Source: Isoetes taiwanensis (taxonomy: Eukaryota > Streptophyta > Lycopodiopsida > Isoetales > Isoetaceae). Taken from it: a stretch of DNA of 64,000 nt. Location of the stretch: NCBI GenBank assembly GCA_021234155.1, contig JAJEKV010000013.1, positions 2,007,565 to 2,071,564 on the forward strand, written 5' to 3'. Under the pieces are notes generated by a model. It was not told the origin of the DNA. It saw only the letters and a list, made by a program, of their open reading frames with translations, and searched no databases. The position numbers and the translations under genes were made by a program. The first letter of the stretch is position 1; each line of letters begins with the position of its first letter. Positions 45,598 through 56,250 of this stretch are shown here, piece after piece.

Positions 45598-48461
45598 TTA
45601 TCCCCCTTTTTAGTGAAGATCTTGGGATCTTCACTCACCTTATCCCCCTTTTTGGGGTTTTGCTTAGGGTCTTCTTGCTTAACCTGATGGTTGTAACATA
45701 AATGAGTATTCCGATATCTCTTATGGAAATAATAGGCGTTTCTCCTTCTAGCTCCTGTTAAAGCTTGTTCTTCAATAGAGAAGCTCTTACTTGCATCGAT
45801 CAAAAACCCCTTTGTACACATTTGTTCAAATAATTGAATGCAAACCGAGGGTAAATGATTGACCTTGATAAAGAGAGCCACGTCCATCATGGTTTCCTGG
45901 CAAGACTTATTTTGATTTATATTTATCAGGTGCTCTTTAGCTCCTGGATAAGGGGCTATAATGATTTCTAACAACTTGCAATACTGTGCTTGTTCATACA
46001 TGAGAGGATCCGGACTCTCAACTGCTCTGTTAATAAACTTTGTGAGGTTTTTGATAGTATCCTCTGCTTTTGGTATTCTGAGAGCTTTTGCTATTATTTC
46101 CAAAGGGGTTTGGACTGAACCAGTTGCGTGAGTGAAACCATGGTGTGTTTCCATGTTGCAATTTTTCAGAAACTCCTCAACCAAAGCATCATTAACTTTT
46201 GGTTGGGATAACAGGACAAAAGATAACAAGGAACAAAAGATAACAAGGAACAAAAGAGAACATTGTAAAAGGACAGGTGGAAGATGAGCTCCAATCTTGA
46301 TGAATTTAGGCTCTTCTTCTGTTCCTAAGTTTAGCTCTGTTAGCTCTGGGAGTCCCATAGATGGAACAAGTTTTCCATCTTCCCACTTGTGAGCTTTTGT
46401 TGGTTCCAAAGTAATTTCTTTTTCCACTGCCTCCACGAAATGTTTAGGGTACTCTTTTGTTTCTTCCACCCTAAAGCATAATTCATCCGATTCACCATCG
46501 ATATCAATGCCATAGAAATCATCTTCGTCGACAATTTCGTCCATTACTCCTTCCTCAATGTCCTCATCTTCTTCATCGGAGAACAATGTTTTTTCTTGCA
46601 TAGTGGTTATATTTCTAGTCCGTAAATTGATCGTAGCCTCTTTCCCTTGTTTTGCTAGAGTCAGAGTATTGTTTGACCAATCATGGACTGCCTTGGAGGC
46701 CCTAAGCCAGGGTCTACCGAGCAATAGTTGATAATCTATTGCTTTAGGATCTGTCTCTAAGACTATGAAATCCTGTTCAAACTCTAAATTCCCAATAGAG
46801 AAACTGATGTTTTTAAGCATACCTACAGGTTCCACTTTTCGATGATCTGCCATTTTCACATCGAATGGCGCTTTTTGTAAGTCATGCAATTTAAGTTTTT
46901 TTCTAAAAACATTAGTCATGATGTTTACTCCTGCGCCTCCATCAACTGGGACTTTTGGAATTTCTATTCCATGCATTTTCACAAGAACTACTGGATTGAG
47001 CTTTTCAGTTGGTTCAGTTTTCCAAGTAGCAATTGTACTTCTGTTTTCACTGTATCCACTTGGTATTCCCAGTTGAGGAAAATATCTACCCAATGTGGAT
47101 AATGGAACTAGAACAGTCATGTCCCCAATTTCCTTCTTAAACTTTCCCCATTGACAATTCTCATCTATTGCCACATTTCCAAATTCCTTCCACTCCGGCC
47201 ACTTACTCAGAACGAGATTCAACGGCGTGGGAATTACCAACTGAGACACCTTATTTTTAAGGGTCTGCAGGTCATGTGCTTGATTTCCACTCAAGCCATT
47301 GTTTTCTCCCTTGGAGCATTCATCTTCCAGCTGCTCCCTAACATTTTCAAAAATTCGTCGCTCCTCATCTATGTTGGGATATTGTTTTTTCTTTGTTTGA
47401 CGTAGATCATTTTGAGTACTAGGGATTTCAATCCCTTGCTCTTTGGCTTTTTGCCTAGTCACAGCCTGAACATCCACAGAATAGTCCAATCCTACCATTC
47501 TGGCATCAAGAGCTCTAGTTTCCTCACTAGTGAATGCTTTACCATTTTTATGGTCTTTCCTTGGCTGCGTACATTCCCGCGAGAAGTGTCCCTTCTCACC
47601 ACAATTCCAACAGGTGTTATTCCGCATTTTATCTTTCCCTTGAGGAGTAACAGCAAAGGCTTGGGCTGTTTCTTTTTCTTTGTTTTTTCCATTGAATCGA
47701 CACGCATCAGTATCATGATTGCTCATTTTACATATGTGACAAAACTTAGTGTCCAGCTTAGTTCTGCACTCATTAGCGTAATGGCCTGGCCTACTACAAC
47801 GCGTACACCAAATGTAACTACGTTTAGTTTCTTCTTGAGCAATCTTTTTCAAATTCTCTTCCATAGCATTCAGTTTACTTTGAATGTCTTGCACTTCCTT
47901 ATCATCAGTTTTCGTTTTCTCAAGCTTGCTGATTTTCTCAGAACCCAACACTCCATGTATTACTACAGCTCTTTCCATGGCTTGATCCAATGTTCTTGGA
48001 GCCTCTAGAGTTAATTGTTGCTTAACTCTAGCCGGAAATCTATCTACATACCAAGAAACTATGTCAAGTTCATGTGGCTTTGGGTCCAGTTCACTGGCTA
48101 GCTGGCTTACCCGTAGAGCAAACTTCCGAGGATCCTCCTCGTGTTTAATCTTAATATTCTTGAGCTCATCCTTGAGCTCATGATAAGTAGGCGTAGTCTG
48201 GTATGCCTTAAGAAACCTCGTCTTAAGCTCATCCCAACTACTAATACTACTCATGTTCTTATACATCCAGTCTGCGGGTTTTTCTTCCAACGTAGCAGGG
48301 AATAAAATAATATGGACAACATCATCAGTCTGATTATTGAGGGAACTTATTCCCTCAAATTGATGGACATGGGTTATTGCTTGTGTTTCAGAGGATTTTC
48401 CAGCTCCAAATTTTGGATATGGAATATGATTTTTTGAAGAAGTAGCCATATTATCAAACAA
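45438..48461 (-). CDS. gag-pro: Gag-protease polyprotein, 1007 residues, with unidentified C-terminal region
   Basis: Residues about 45-180 are a retrotransposon gag domain (ADWMYKNMSSISSWDELKTR). Three zinc knuckles follow: CTRCSRPGHYANEC at 219-232, CHICKMSNHDTDAC at 241-254 and CWNCGEKGHFSREC at 284-297. A retropepsin has its catalytic Asp in VPVDGGAGVNIM near 507 and LLLGRPWLRASK at 579-590. Acidic text then leads to LNLGTEEEPKFIKIGA (711-725), normally the entry to pol. From about 730 the RT is missing and about 275 residues of unknown sequence continue in frame. The start Met is probably internal: the frame extends upstream to an ATG at 48608, broken by a stop at 48534-48536. The stop codon lies about 160 bp inside the 3' LTR. 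Confidence 0.88.
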   Translation of the reverse strand: MFDNMATSSKNHIPYPKFGAGKSSETQAITHVHQFEGISSLNNQTDDVVHIILFPATLEEKPADWMYKNMSSISSWDELKTRFLKAYQTTPTYHELKDELKNIKIKHEEDPRKFALRVSQLASELDPKPHELDIVSWYVDRFPARVKQQLTLEAPRTLDQAMERAVVIHGVLGSEKISKLEKTKTDDKEVQDIQSKLNAMEENLKKIAQEETKRSYIWCTRCSRPGHYANECRTKLDTKFCHICKMSNHDTDACRFNGKNKEKETAQAFAVTPQGKDKMRNNTCWNCGEKGHFSRECTQPRKDHKNGKAFTSEETRALDARMVGLDYSVDVQAVTRQKAKEQGIEIPSTQNDLRQTKKKQYPNIDEERRIFENVREQLEDECSKGENNGLSGNQAHDLQTLKNKVSQLVIPTPLNLVLSKWPEWKEFGNVAIDENCQWGKFKKEIGDMTVLVPLSTLGRYFPQLGIPSGYSENRSTIATWKTEPTEKLNPVVLVKMHGIEIPKVPVDGGAGVNIMTNVFRKKLKLHDLQKAPFDVKMADHRKVEPVGMLKNISFSIGNLEFEQDFIVLETDPKAIDYQLLLGRPWLRASKAVHDWSNNTLTLAKQGKEATINLRTRNITTMQEKTLFSDEEDEDIEEGVMDEIVDEDDFYGIDIDGESDELCFRVEETKEYPKHFVEAVEKEITLEPTKAHKWEDGKLVPSMGLPELTELNLGTEEEPKFIKIGAHLPPVLLQCSLLFLVIFCSLLSFVLLSQPKVNDALVEEFLKNCNMETHHGFTHATGSVQTPLEIIAKALRIPKAEDTIKNLTKFINRAVESPDPLMYEQAQYCKLLEIIIAPYPGAKEHLININQNKSCQETMMDVALFIKVNHLPSVCIQLFEQMCTKGFLIDASKSFSIEEQALTGARRRNAYYFHKRYRNTHLCYNHQVKQEDPKQNPKKGDKVSEDPKIFTKKGDNVYDQDRQRQQKTEEVVVDSKDRSGVLEVVRKLQEDDSWDRASGSSEKRPKKQ
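45598..45611 (-). promoter_or_regulatory. Polypurine tract of the gag-protease element
   Basis: AAAAAGGGGGATAA on the minus strand, directly before the 3' LTR (TGTATATGACC). It is translated within the ORF as part of KKGDN. Confidence 0.88.
46207..46257. repeat. 17 bp tandem repeat at the pol-deletion junction
   Basis: Three units of 'gataacaaggaacaaaa' (the first is shortened) lie exactly where the pol-entry text ends. They encode the Leu/Phe-rich stretch at residues about 735-752. Confidence 0.85.
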
Positions 48462-48956
48462 AGGTTTGATATCAGGTAATATCTCAGGCTGTCTTGCAGC
48501 CTCAATTTTTTGTTTCTCTCTACGTTCACGCCTTTATGTTCTTTCCAACTCTTGCTTTAATCTCCTTTCAAGCCTTTTCTCTTTTTCCTCGGCAAGGCTT
48601 TTATACATCAAGCATTTGCTATTAACATAATGCAGACACTATGACCATGCATTATCACAGGATTTCAGGCAAGAAGAATTATTGGAACTGTTGTCATGTT
48701 CATAACATTTGCATTTTCCATTTGCTGGATTGAACAGCAATTAACTTTGCATTTCCCATTGGCTGGATTGAACAGCCATTTCCGTTACAACAACAAAAGA
48801 AAAATTTATCTCAAATTAAGCTGGATTGAACAGCAATTTCCTTTACAATTACTCTTTACATTTCCATTTGCTAGTTTGAACAGAAATTTTCTTGATAACA
48901 GCAAAAGGAAAAACAAAATTTTATCTCAAATAAAACTAAGCAACCAAACAGACTGG

Positions 48957-48973
48957 TCCCGGCAACGGAACCA
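48957..48973 (-). promoter_or_regulatory. Primer-binding site, tRNA-Asp-like
   Basis: On the minus strand TGGTTCCGTTGCCGGGA follows the 5' LTR after one base. It resembles the tRNA-Asp primer site TGGCGCCGTTGCCGGGG used by plant Athila/Tat elements, with mismatches at the fourth and fifth bases. Confidence 0.7.
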
Positions 48974-48974
48974 A

Positions 48975-50121
48975 TGTTAACCCTCCAGTCTCTCACCCGG
49001 GAGTAACAGCTTTGAAAATAACAAAATACAGCCAGGCAAGTTTATCTTACCGTTAATGGGCTGCCCAGGAAGTCTGTCCAGTTAATCGTTTCCTTCATGT
49101 TTCCTTGCTCGTCTATATCCATGTCTGCATCACAGAACATACACCAGAATTATTACTTTCATGACCAGATATACAAGAAGTTCTGATAATGCATTCCCAG
49201 GTTTGCAACATAACCACCAGATAGGAAATCTGTTGAACAGATCCACAAAGATGAAATCAATTTCGTTTCCTCATAACCAGAAGAATTCGTGTTGCTTATT
49301 TCCCAAATATATGACCACAAGCATAACCATCGAAAACCTCCATTTCCATTCTCTTTCCTAAAGATATAAGCAAATTTGAAACACAACAAGAAGCAGCAGA
49401 TTTTACCTGGTTGCTGGGTCTGAAGGATCAATGGAGATGGCGGAATAGCAATCTGCTAGCCACAAGGTCGGATAGATGGCAGTCGGCAGGGATACTGCCG
49501 GATTTGCAGGTCGGATGCCCCGCAGGCCGTTCCGCCCTAAACGCCTGTTCGTTGCCTTCTGTTTTTATTTCTTTGTTATGTTTAATTCACAAACAAGCAT
49601 TTTAAGTACATGTTATTAACATCTTACGCATGCCACACATCAAATAAATGCAAAGCAAGGGAGAAACGTAGCAATCTTTCTATTCCAAACTTTCTCTAGC
49701 TTAATATAACGTTTGTCTCTTTTTTTATAACTCCAAACAATTAATCTATGCCGTCCAACATGGCAATCCTAAGTTGGGATAATCCCCAACATCTAGTTTT
49801 TTTGTGTTTTCTAATATTTAATCCTAACCGTAACCTAGTGCCTTTTGGCCACATGTCCAAAGCACATTTATTTAAATATTTACTAAGCTAACTTGTTATT
49901 TTTTTTAAAACATATTTCAAAGTTACATGAACTTGTTGCACCATGGACAACCCCATGGCCTTTATTGTTTCTTTGGTCGCTTCTCGCTTGATCCGCTTGC
50001 CCGGTCCCAACTATCGCCCTCTTGTAACTTTCTAACAGCTTCCAGTTCTCCGCTTCGGTCCTTCCTATCGACGACCACCTCTTCAGTCTTTTGTTGACGT
50101 CGCCGGTCCTGGTCATATACA
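48975..50121 (-). repeat. 5' LTR of the gag-protease element
   Basis: 1147 bp, the partner of 44464-45597. As the element is on the minus strand, its promoter would lie here and transcribe leftward. No TATA box was assigned with confidence. Confidence 0.92.
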
Positions 50122-50830
50122 TCATCCTGGGATATGGCCTTAAGTATATACATAACGTCAAAAGACACAACCTAGTCTAGGGACATGACACTCTAATTTA
50201 GTGACCTTTGGCATGCAACTGGGACTACCACGTCATCAATCCTTGGTTGTGATATCTGTAGAGTCTTTGGTTTTTCAAGTAATGGTTCAACATACATGAC
50301 TATGGGATTGTCATGCACAGGAGGAATTCCTTGAGGCGAAACATTTGACGATGCCTGATGAGATGTAACATAGTTAAGGATTTGCAACAGATGGTAATTG
50401 TTGTGTATAATAATTTTCTAACATGATTAAGTTGGATTGTTAGTTGCCGCGCATAAAAATGCACATGGCATTAGTATGCCCTTTGTAGATAGAATAACGC
50501 AAATGAGGTCAGCCAACCTACATGCAGGCCCTGTTAGAAGAAAATTGCCCAACCAGCTTATATTCCAAGCCCTATAGCAGGAGCGGTGGGGTGAACTTCG
50601 TATGTGCATACCCTTCCACAGCCCCGTATCTGGTGCTGGAGGACCTCTTACTATGGGTTCCAAGAGTTGACGTAGCATCCTCCTCAGGAGAACTACGCCC
50701 GGTGTCACAGAGTACAAGGATATCACAAAGAATCACGGATGAACATGAGCATGTCAGAGCAACCCAGGCCACCGAACCTAGAAGCTCGACCCCGGAGGAT
50801 CCAATAGACATCAAATACCAAGAGAACAAT
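50122..50830. repeat. Segmental repeat Y, copy Y3, second part
   Basis: Continues Y from 'cctgggatatggcc' to 'ccaagagaacaat' between the two LTR elements. It contains the exon-like segment at 50222-50390 (minus) in its fullest form. ACAAT at 50826-50830 is the left target duplication of the chromovirus. Confidence 0.88.
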
Positions 50831-52436
50831 TGTGACGTTCCATGTATTTATACGGTCTACGTCACGTATTTATATGAGACACGTACAAATACAAGCACGT
50901 CACCCCCCCTAAAGGTACGCTACCATGAGGGTATGTGAACTTAATTGCAACATAGGGGGTTACCTTCAAAAGGATTAAATTAGCTATGCTAATTTAACAC
51001 ATTAATAATAATAACCTATAACCTAGGAAATTAGGCTAATTACCATTTTGGGAAGGCCACCTGGCCCCAATCGATTGGGCAGCATGGGGGTTGCCAAGTT
51101 TGGATGCCAACTTGACCCCTATCACGGGATTGACTCGAAGATCGACCAAGGAAGGCCGGCCGGCGCCATCATAGTCCTATGAGGGAGAGAATCACCATGC
51201 CGCGGTAGTCACATTGAAGCAATGGCTGAATTCTCAACTCCCGGGAGATGGGGCCCCATGGAAATGAGTCGGCCCGTAAGTCGGGTAGGTGGCTATGTGA
51301 ATTCTAGATAGCGCTTGGGTGTCCGTTTCTTTGTTCTCTTTGTGAGTCAATCATAGAAACTAACCCTTGATTGTACAAACAAGTTCTCTTTATATTCAAT
51401 TCTGGTTTCTACTCTGAAAGGATGGATTGTTAATTCTTTGTTTAGTCTGACTCTGAAACGGGGGGATTACGGGGGGGTAGAGACCTCTGAACCGTGTATT
51501 GTAGTATGCTCCTAGATAGCGCCCTGTAAAGTCCCATTAGTTGCGGCCTGTGCACAAGAACCCACCGGGTCCTAGATGCTATGGTCTGGCTTAGCACCAG
51601 ACAAGGAACACAGTGGTGACATGAGGGGTGGGGTCTTGCATGAGCATACAAGGCTCACGAGACTCCTACGGTGGGCTAGGGCGATGGCGGTCACGTAGAG
51701 GGCCGGGTATGGGTCTGACACTCCCTGGGTGTAGAGGTGTGATCCGTATGGAGCACCTTGCACTTTGAGTAGATTTAGGGTGAGTAAGTCGGGTACGGAT
51801 GCGGAGGTCGCTGATGCGGCACGTATTCTCTAGCTCACCCATGGAGCCACTGTGATTCTGGAAGGGGACGCTTCCGCGACTGCCATCGGACCCCAGCGTC
51901 ATGAACCTGGAGTAGGCTCAAAGGGTGATTCCTTGAACCTCAAGCGTCTCAGGAAGGCTATAGCAAAACCATAGCATGAATTGACCCATCGCGCAAAGTG
52001 CACCGGAGGGCGGATGGAGTGGACAACCCTACGATGTTCTATGCGCCAGCGCCATGCCAAGATTCGGTCTGGCGATCTCTTGAGGCCCACCGTCGGTCGA
52101 TCCTCACCGTTACGGTAGGGGTAGAACCCGGTTTTGGCGTTTTTCTTAGGATTAGATGCATATTCTATGTCGTTGGTATTTTGGATGGATGCCACCCACC
52201 GTGGTGGATATTTATGTATATTCGTCTTTGTGTGCTAACCCTTGTATTCATGCTTCCGCGACGTAGGAGTCCCATTGAAGGCGTGGGCGAATGACCCCTT
52301 CAGTGTCCTTCTTTGGGGCCTCATTTCAGGTGGCCAGCTTGAAAGCAGGAGGCCACGCTCATGGTGAGGCGATCGCCATGGGAGGGGAAAGTCCCCGCAT
52401 ATTATGCGTCAGGGTCGTATATATTCGGGGGCGCCA
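50831..52436 (+). repeat. 5' LTR of the chromovirus
   Basis: About 1606 bp. AT-rich segments match the 3' LTR exactly over tens of bases, while GC-rich segments differ by many small indels and substitutions. Confidence 0.88.
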
Positions 52437-52439
52437 CGG

Positions 52440-52451
52440 TGGTATCGAGCC
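52440..52451 (+). promoter_or_regulatory. Primer-binding site, initiator tRNA-Met type
   Basis: TGGTATCGAGCC follows the LTR after three bases; it equals the common TGGTATCAGAGC site with one A missing. Confidence 0.75.
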
Positions 52452-53220
52452 GTGATTTTGGTTGCTTTCCGAAATCATAGCAGCGGCCAAACACTAACTT
52501 TCGTAGCACGGTAGTTAGGAGGAGGCTAAGTCAATGTGTCGTTAGTTCCCTTTGTTGTTTGGCTTGGTGTTAGGTTAGGTTAAGAAATTATAGTTTTGAA
52601 GTGGAGGGGCCAAGATTGGAGGCCTAGCAGGTACCAGTGGGTAGCTCAAATGACGAAGACAATGGTTCCATTGGATCGGGCGTACTCGAATTACCCTAGA
52701 ACAGTCAACTTTAGGCGAAAAATGGTCAAGGGCAGGCCCAAAAACAAACTCGGGCGCCGCTTGCCTTTTTTAAGCTTCTTGATCAAGATCGGCGCCCGAA
52801 ATCTTTGGCCGGCGCCCGACCCGTCGGACCCGGAGTCAGCGGGGCGCCAGTCAACTTTCGGCGCCGCTTGCATTTCGGCACGCCTTGATTGAGGCAGGCC
52901 CGTGATATAATGCCATCCATTTTCCGACCGTGGGTCCGGCGTATTCCAGCCCGTATAATTTTTTAATAATAAAATTTTGAAGTTAATAAGAAAAAAAAAT
53001 TGAAATTTTAAAAGTTAAGTGGCCGTTTAACAAACCATTTCTTGCCATTTTGCTTTTTGTCCAGCGCCTCCACCCCTTTGAGCAGCCCTCCGCCATCGCC
53101 ACGGACGGACCTTGCTCCTGCGCCCCTTGTGCTTTGTGCATCTTAAGCCCCTTTGCCATCCCCTTTGCCGCCCGGCGCCTCACTCCCGCTATGGCCATCA
53201 CCAAAAGCGCCCGGACCCAA
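52452..53220 (+). other. Chromovirus leader, no clear gene
   Basis: GC-rich transcribed leader downstream of the primer site. An AT-rich patch at about 52955-53005 is the only break. ORFs on either strand are short and unrecognised. Confidence 0.5.
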
Positions 53221-53957
53221 CTACCTTGAGCATCGTGGATCTACGCCATGATTCTTGAGCACATGGCTACCGACCCGGCCCTTATCGATATCTTTGTTGG
53301 ATGAGCTGGTGAATAGATTTGAAAACTTGACGGGATTCCATTTCCTATCTATCACTTTTACGAGCCATTCTTGATCCGGTGAACCTTCGCATGACTCTCC
53401 TATACCATTGTTGAGCAACCGGACATGGTCATGATGCTCATTAAATTCTATCCTCGGCGGAAGGCCATTGAGGAGGAAGATATCGAGGCAGGAGCCGACC
53501 CGTGTCGGGGGTTTGGCGGAGAGGAAGATCATAGGGGAGATCGGCGGGCGGAATCACGCCCGTGGAAAGGATCTGAGTACGGGGGCGGCTTTTGCCGTCA
53601 TTGATATTGAAGCCATTGAGGTTCCCCCATACCGTTGGCATGAGGGTTCCAACAGTTTTGTATGGGGAGAAATCCCGATATCTCAAGATAGACTATCGAC
53701 AACTATTCGTGATAGATATGGAGTCTGGACCATTGACACGGTACCACGCCGAACTTAATCGCCGTGCCGCAGCCCAACTTTTTGCTCAGATCCAAGAAGA
53801 TCTGAGGAGAGCTCAGGAGGAGCGGGAGAAGATTGAGCAAGATGAGCGGGACCGACAAGACCGGCGGGACCAGCAAAGAGGAGGTGCATCCGGGGGTAAC
53901 CCGGGACCCAAAACGGTGCATCGGCCGTTAAGCAGGAGGAAGAAGGGTCGCCCATAA
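53220..53957 (+). pseudogene. Chromovirus leader ORF A (coiled coil), frameshifted
   Basis: Protein-like text alternates between frames: EAIEVPPYRWHEG and FVWGEIPISQDR (about 53600-53680), then a strongly charged helix RRAAAQLFAQIQEDLRRAQE continuing into EEREKIEQDERDRQ (about 53760-53870), ending in a Gly/Arg-rich basic tail at a stop at 53957. The helix reads as a coiled coil. I do not recognise the family. It may be a separate accessory ORF, or a diverged N-terminal gag segment. Confidence 0.35.
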
Positions 53958-54609
53958 GGCCGTGATCCAATACAAGGAGAAGTTAAAAATTTATGTCGGG
54001 GCTTTTTGGGGAAGAAGACCGGGGCCTCGGCGGAGGCTGGCGGCGGGTTGACAACGCCCGACCGATTCTTTGGGCTAAGGCAGTTACTAACACCGCCCGG
54101 GGCGAGAGCCGCGGAAGCCTCGCCCGGTTCCAGGCCATCGCCGTGGCATTGCGGAGATCCGCCAAATTTGAAGTCTCGGACCTTCCGATCGAAGCTACCT
54201 TTCCGAGGTCGGTGCGAGAATCGCGCACGGCAATTCAAGACCGATCTCCGTTTCCGGACCTTTGCAATTTTGGCGCTCAAGAGGCTGCTTTGAAGCCTAC
54301 TTGGTAGCACTTTCGATGGACGCCAACCTTTGCGCTATCCGCAAAGAGGGTCACCATAATGCCCTAAGGATCTAGCCCTCGCCCGTAGGATACGGGGAAC
54401 AACCTTAGCCTACTTGGGGATCCGCATTTGTACATATTTTTTTAAGTAATATTTAATAAAGAGACTTTTATTTTGAATTAAGAAGTTAATGGGTTTGATG
54501 CTAAAAAAATAAAATAAAATGCTGACGTCAGCTTTAATAAAAGGGTTTAAAAGGGGACTTTTAAGGTTATTTTAAACGCTTCTTCCTCTCTCTCCTCCCT
54601 TCTAGCGCC
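53958..54609 (+). other. Chromovirus leader between ORFs A and B
   Basis: No gene recognised. The GC-rich part to about 54420 has overlapping ORFs on both strands, which is typical of composition and not coding. An AT-rich stretch at 54430-54570 precedes ORF B. Confidence 0.5.
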
Positions 54610-56014
54610 ATGCATTTTGCCGCCCGATCTTGCCGCTTTGGTACCATGATGGAGAGAAATGGGATCCACGAGGTTTCCTTCTCGACTTTGCGGCCTTTGC
54701 TATGCCAACGCATAGACCTCCTCGCCAATATGCAGCGGCATCCGGACTACGCCGGATTCCTTGACTTTTACATGGAGGAAATGCTTCCTCTGTGTATTCC
54801 TCTGGGGGATTCTTCCCACTTGTATTTGGAGCGGGAGATAGTTCGGCAGATGTTAGGCGGGGACACACATGCTTATGACGTCCTGAAGGGGAAACTCCGA
54901 TGGGGTAAACACACCTCGGTGGTCCAAAGATCGGGGGCAGCAGTATCTGGAAGCTACTTTCGCCCTAGCCATCCTCATGGACCAATACATTGAGGATGAG
55001 ACCTTGCCAGTAGAGAAGGGCAAACTGCCAGAATCCTCCGAGGAGGGGGATGACGAGCATATAGGAATGGGCGATTTTGCCCGTTGGAAAGAGCTAGCGG
55101 AGGAGCTACCACCACGCCGTGACCAAGCTATAGGCTTGTCAGGGTTAGACGGCCTTCTAGTTATTTATCACCAAGGGCAAGAGTACCTTCTCTTGGATGA
55201 TATTATCTGGACGTATCACATGGTGGCCGGATTTCGACGCAAGCGCAAAGACCATGTACTTTACGAGCTTGCGGAGTATTGTATGGATGATTTTATCGAC
55301 TTTTCTTCCACCGAGCTTCCTTCAGAGGTGCACCAGCTGCTTCAGTTCCGTCAGGAGACCCTAGAGCCGGCGGAGACTCTATTACGTCTTCGCGACTTGA
55401 TCGATGGGAACCAGCCGCCTTTGCACGGATGCCTTCACGGCTATGGGACCTCACGTCCCAAACATTAATATGGTTGAGGTTCCCTCCGATTCCGATGATG
55501 AGGGTGAAGATTTATATCATAACCCTGCGCACAAGAAGGAGGAGCAACAGGAGCTCAAAGAGGAAGAAGTCCCCATGGACTTGGATAAGGAAGTGGCAGC
55601 ATCTGAGACTTCGCAAGGGAAAGTGCTGGGTAACCACCTTACCCGTTTCTTTTTGTCGGCCTTCCGATACGGGCAAGTCCTCTTCATAGCCCGAGATCTA
55701 GGGCCAGAGGCTGAAGCTTCATGGTGGGCCCTCCGTGCACTCTCTACACTGGCCGGCCACAAGAAGCTTCCCTATCGTACGTTTACTTATGTACTGAAAT
55801 CTGACGGGATCTTGCCCTGACGGCCTTGGGTCAGGACATTGCGCCTTGGATGGGCATGAAGCTCCTCACGGCAGCCCCATTGGCCGTTGCCTATCCACCA
55901 GAGGTTGCGTCTGTTGCGGCTGCCACCGTAGACCCTGGGGTAACTCTGCTACGACACCGACCGCCTCCACCACCTCCTAGGGCTAAGGATAAGGAGGCAG
56001 GGCCTAGTTCCTAG
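54610..56014 (+). pseudogene. Chromovirus accessory ORF B, about 465 residues, three frameshifts
   Basis: Four overlapping open segments (54610-54993, 54977-55468, 55404-55820, 55826-56014) read as one protein if three frameshifts are ignored (near 54930, 55445 and 55810). The N-terminal third is helical with aromatic residues (FLDFYMEEMLPLC), the middle has LLLDDIIWTYHMVAGF, an acidic Asp/Glu-rich linker follows (SDSDDEGED), then FFLSAFRYGQVLFIARDLG. The C-terminus is Pro-rich (RHRPPPPPPRAKDKE). No zinc knuckle or catalytic motif is seen. It lies upstream of gag on the same strand. I do not recognise the family. Confidence 0.45.
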
Positions 56015-56250
56015 ACTAACGCTGCTATACAATTTTTGTTTATATATATATATATATATACGTGTATTTATGAGATTTTGGAATGGCAACTGTTTGGACC
56101 ATATTGAAAAAGGGTGTACCTTATTTACTTATTAAATACAAAGTTCTCTTGAGGAATATAACTGAATTGTTTCTTTTATGGCATCCTCTTCAAAAGCATT
56201 AAAGTTTAGAATATAGTGGCATCACAAAATGTTCTCTATTCATTTCAACT
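56015..56250. other. AT-rich spacer with (TA)n
   Basis: A (TA) run of about 10 units at 56040-56060 lies in AT-rich sequence between two ORF regions. No gene. Confidence 0.6.

Larger units (their letters stand above)
44464..50121 (-). mobile_element. Non-autonomous LTR retrotransposon with gag-protease only (TR-GAG-like)
   Basis: A complete element: two LTRs of about 1.14 kb ending TG...CA, a target duplication GCATC (44459-44463)/TCATC (50122-50126, one mismatch), a primer-binding site next to the right LTR and a polypurine tract next to the left one. The internal region of 3.4 kb has a single gag-protease ORF and no RT, RNase H or integrase. The two LTRs differ at roughly 2% of positions by eye, so insertion is fairly recent. 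Y2 (about 22668) shows the empty site. It must be mobilised by an autonomous Ty3-type partner. Confidence 0.92.

Noticed and set aside
47412-48008. 198-residue plus-strand ORF
   Set aside because: Antisense to the gag zinc-knuckle region of the minus-strand LTR element; no domain of its own.
50572-50829. Hydrophobic minus-strand ORF (possible membrane protein) in block Y
   Set aside because: Both strands are open here in some copies, the ends differ between copies, and no splice or start context supports it.
53813-54310. 165-residue minus-strand ORF in the chromovirus leader
   Set aside because: Antisense to the plus-strand element in GC-rich sequence where long ORFs arise by composition.
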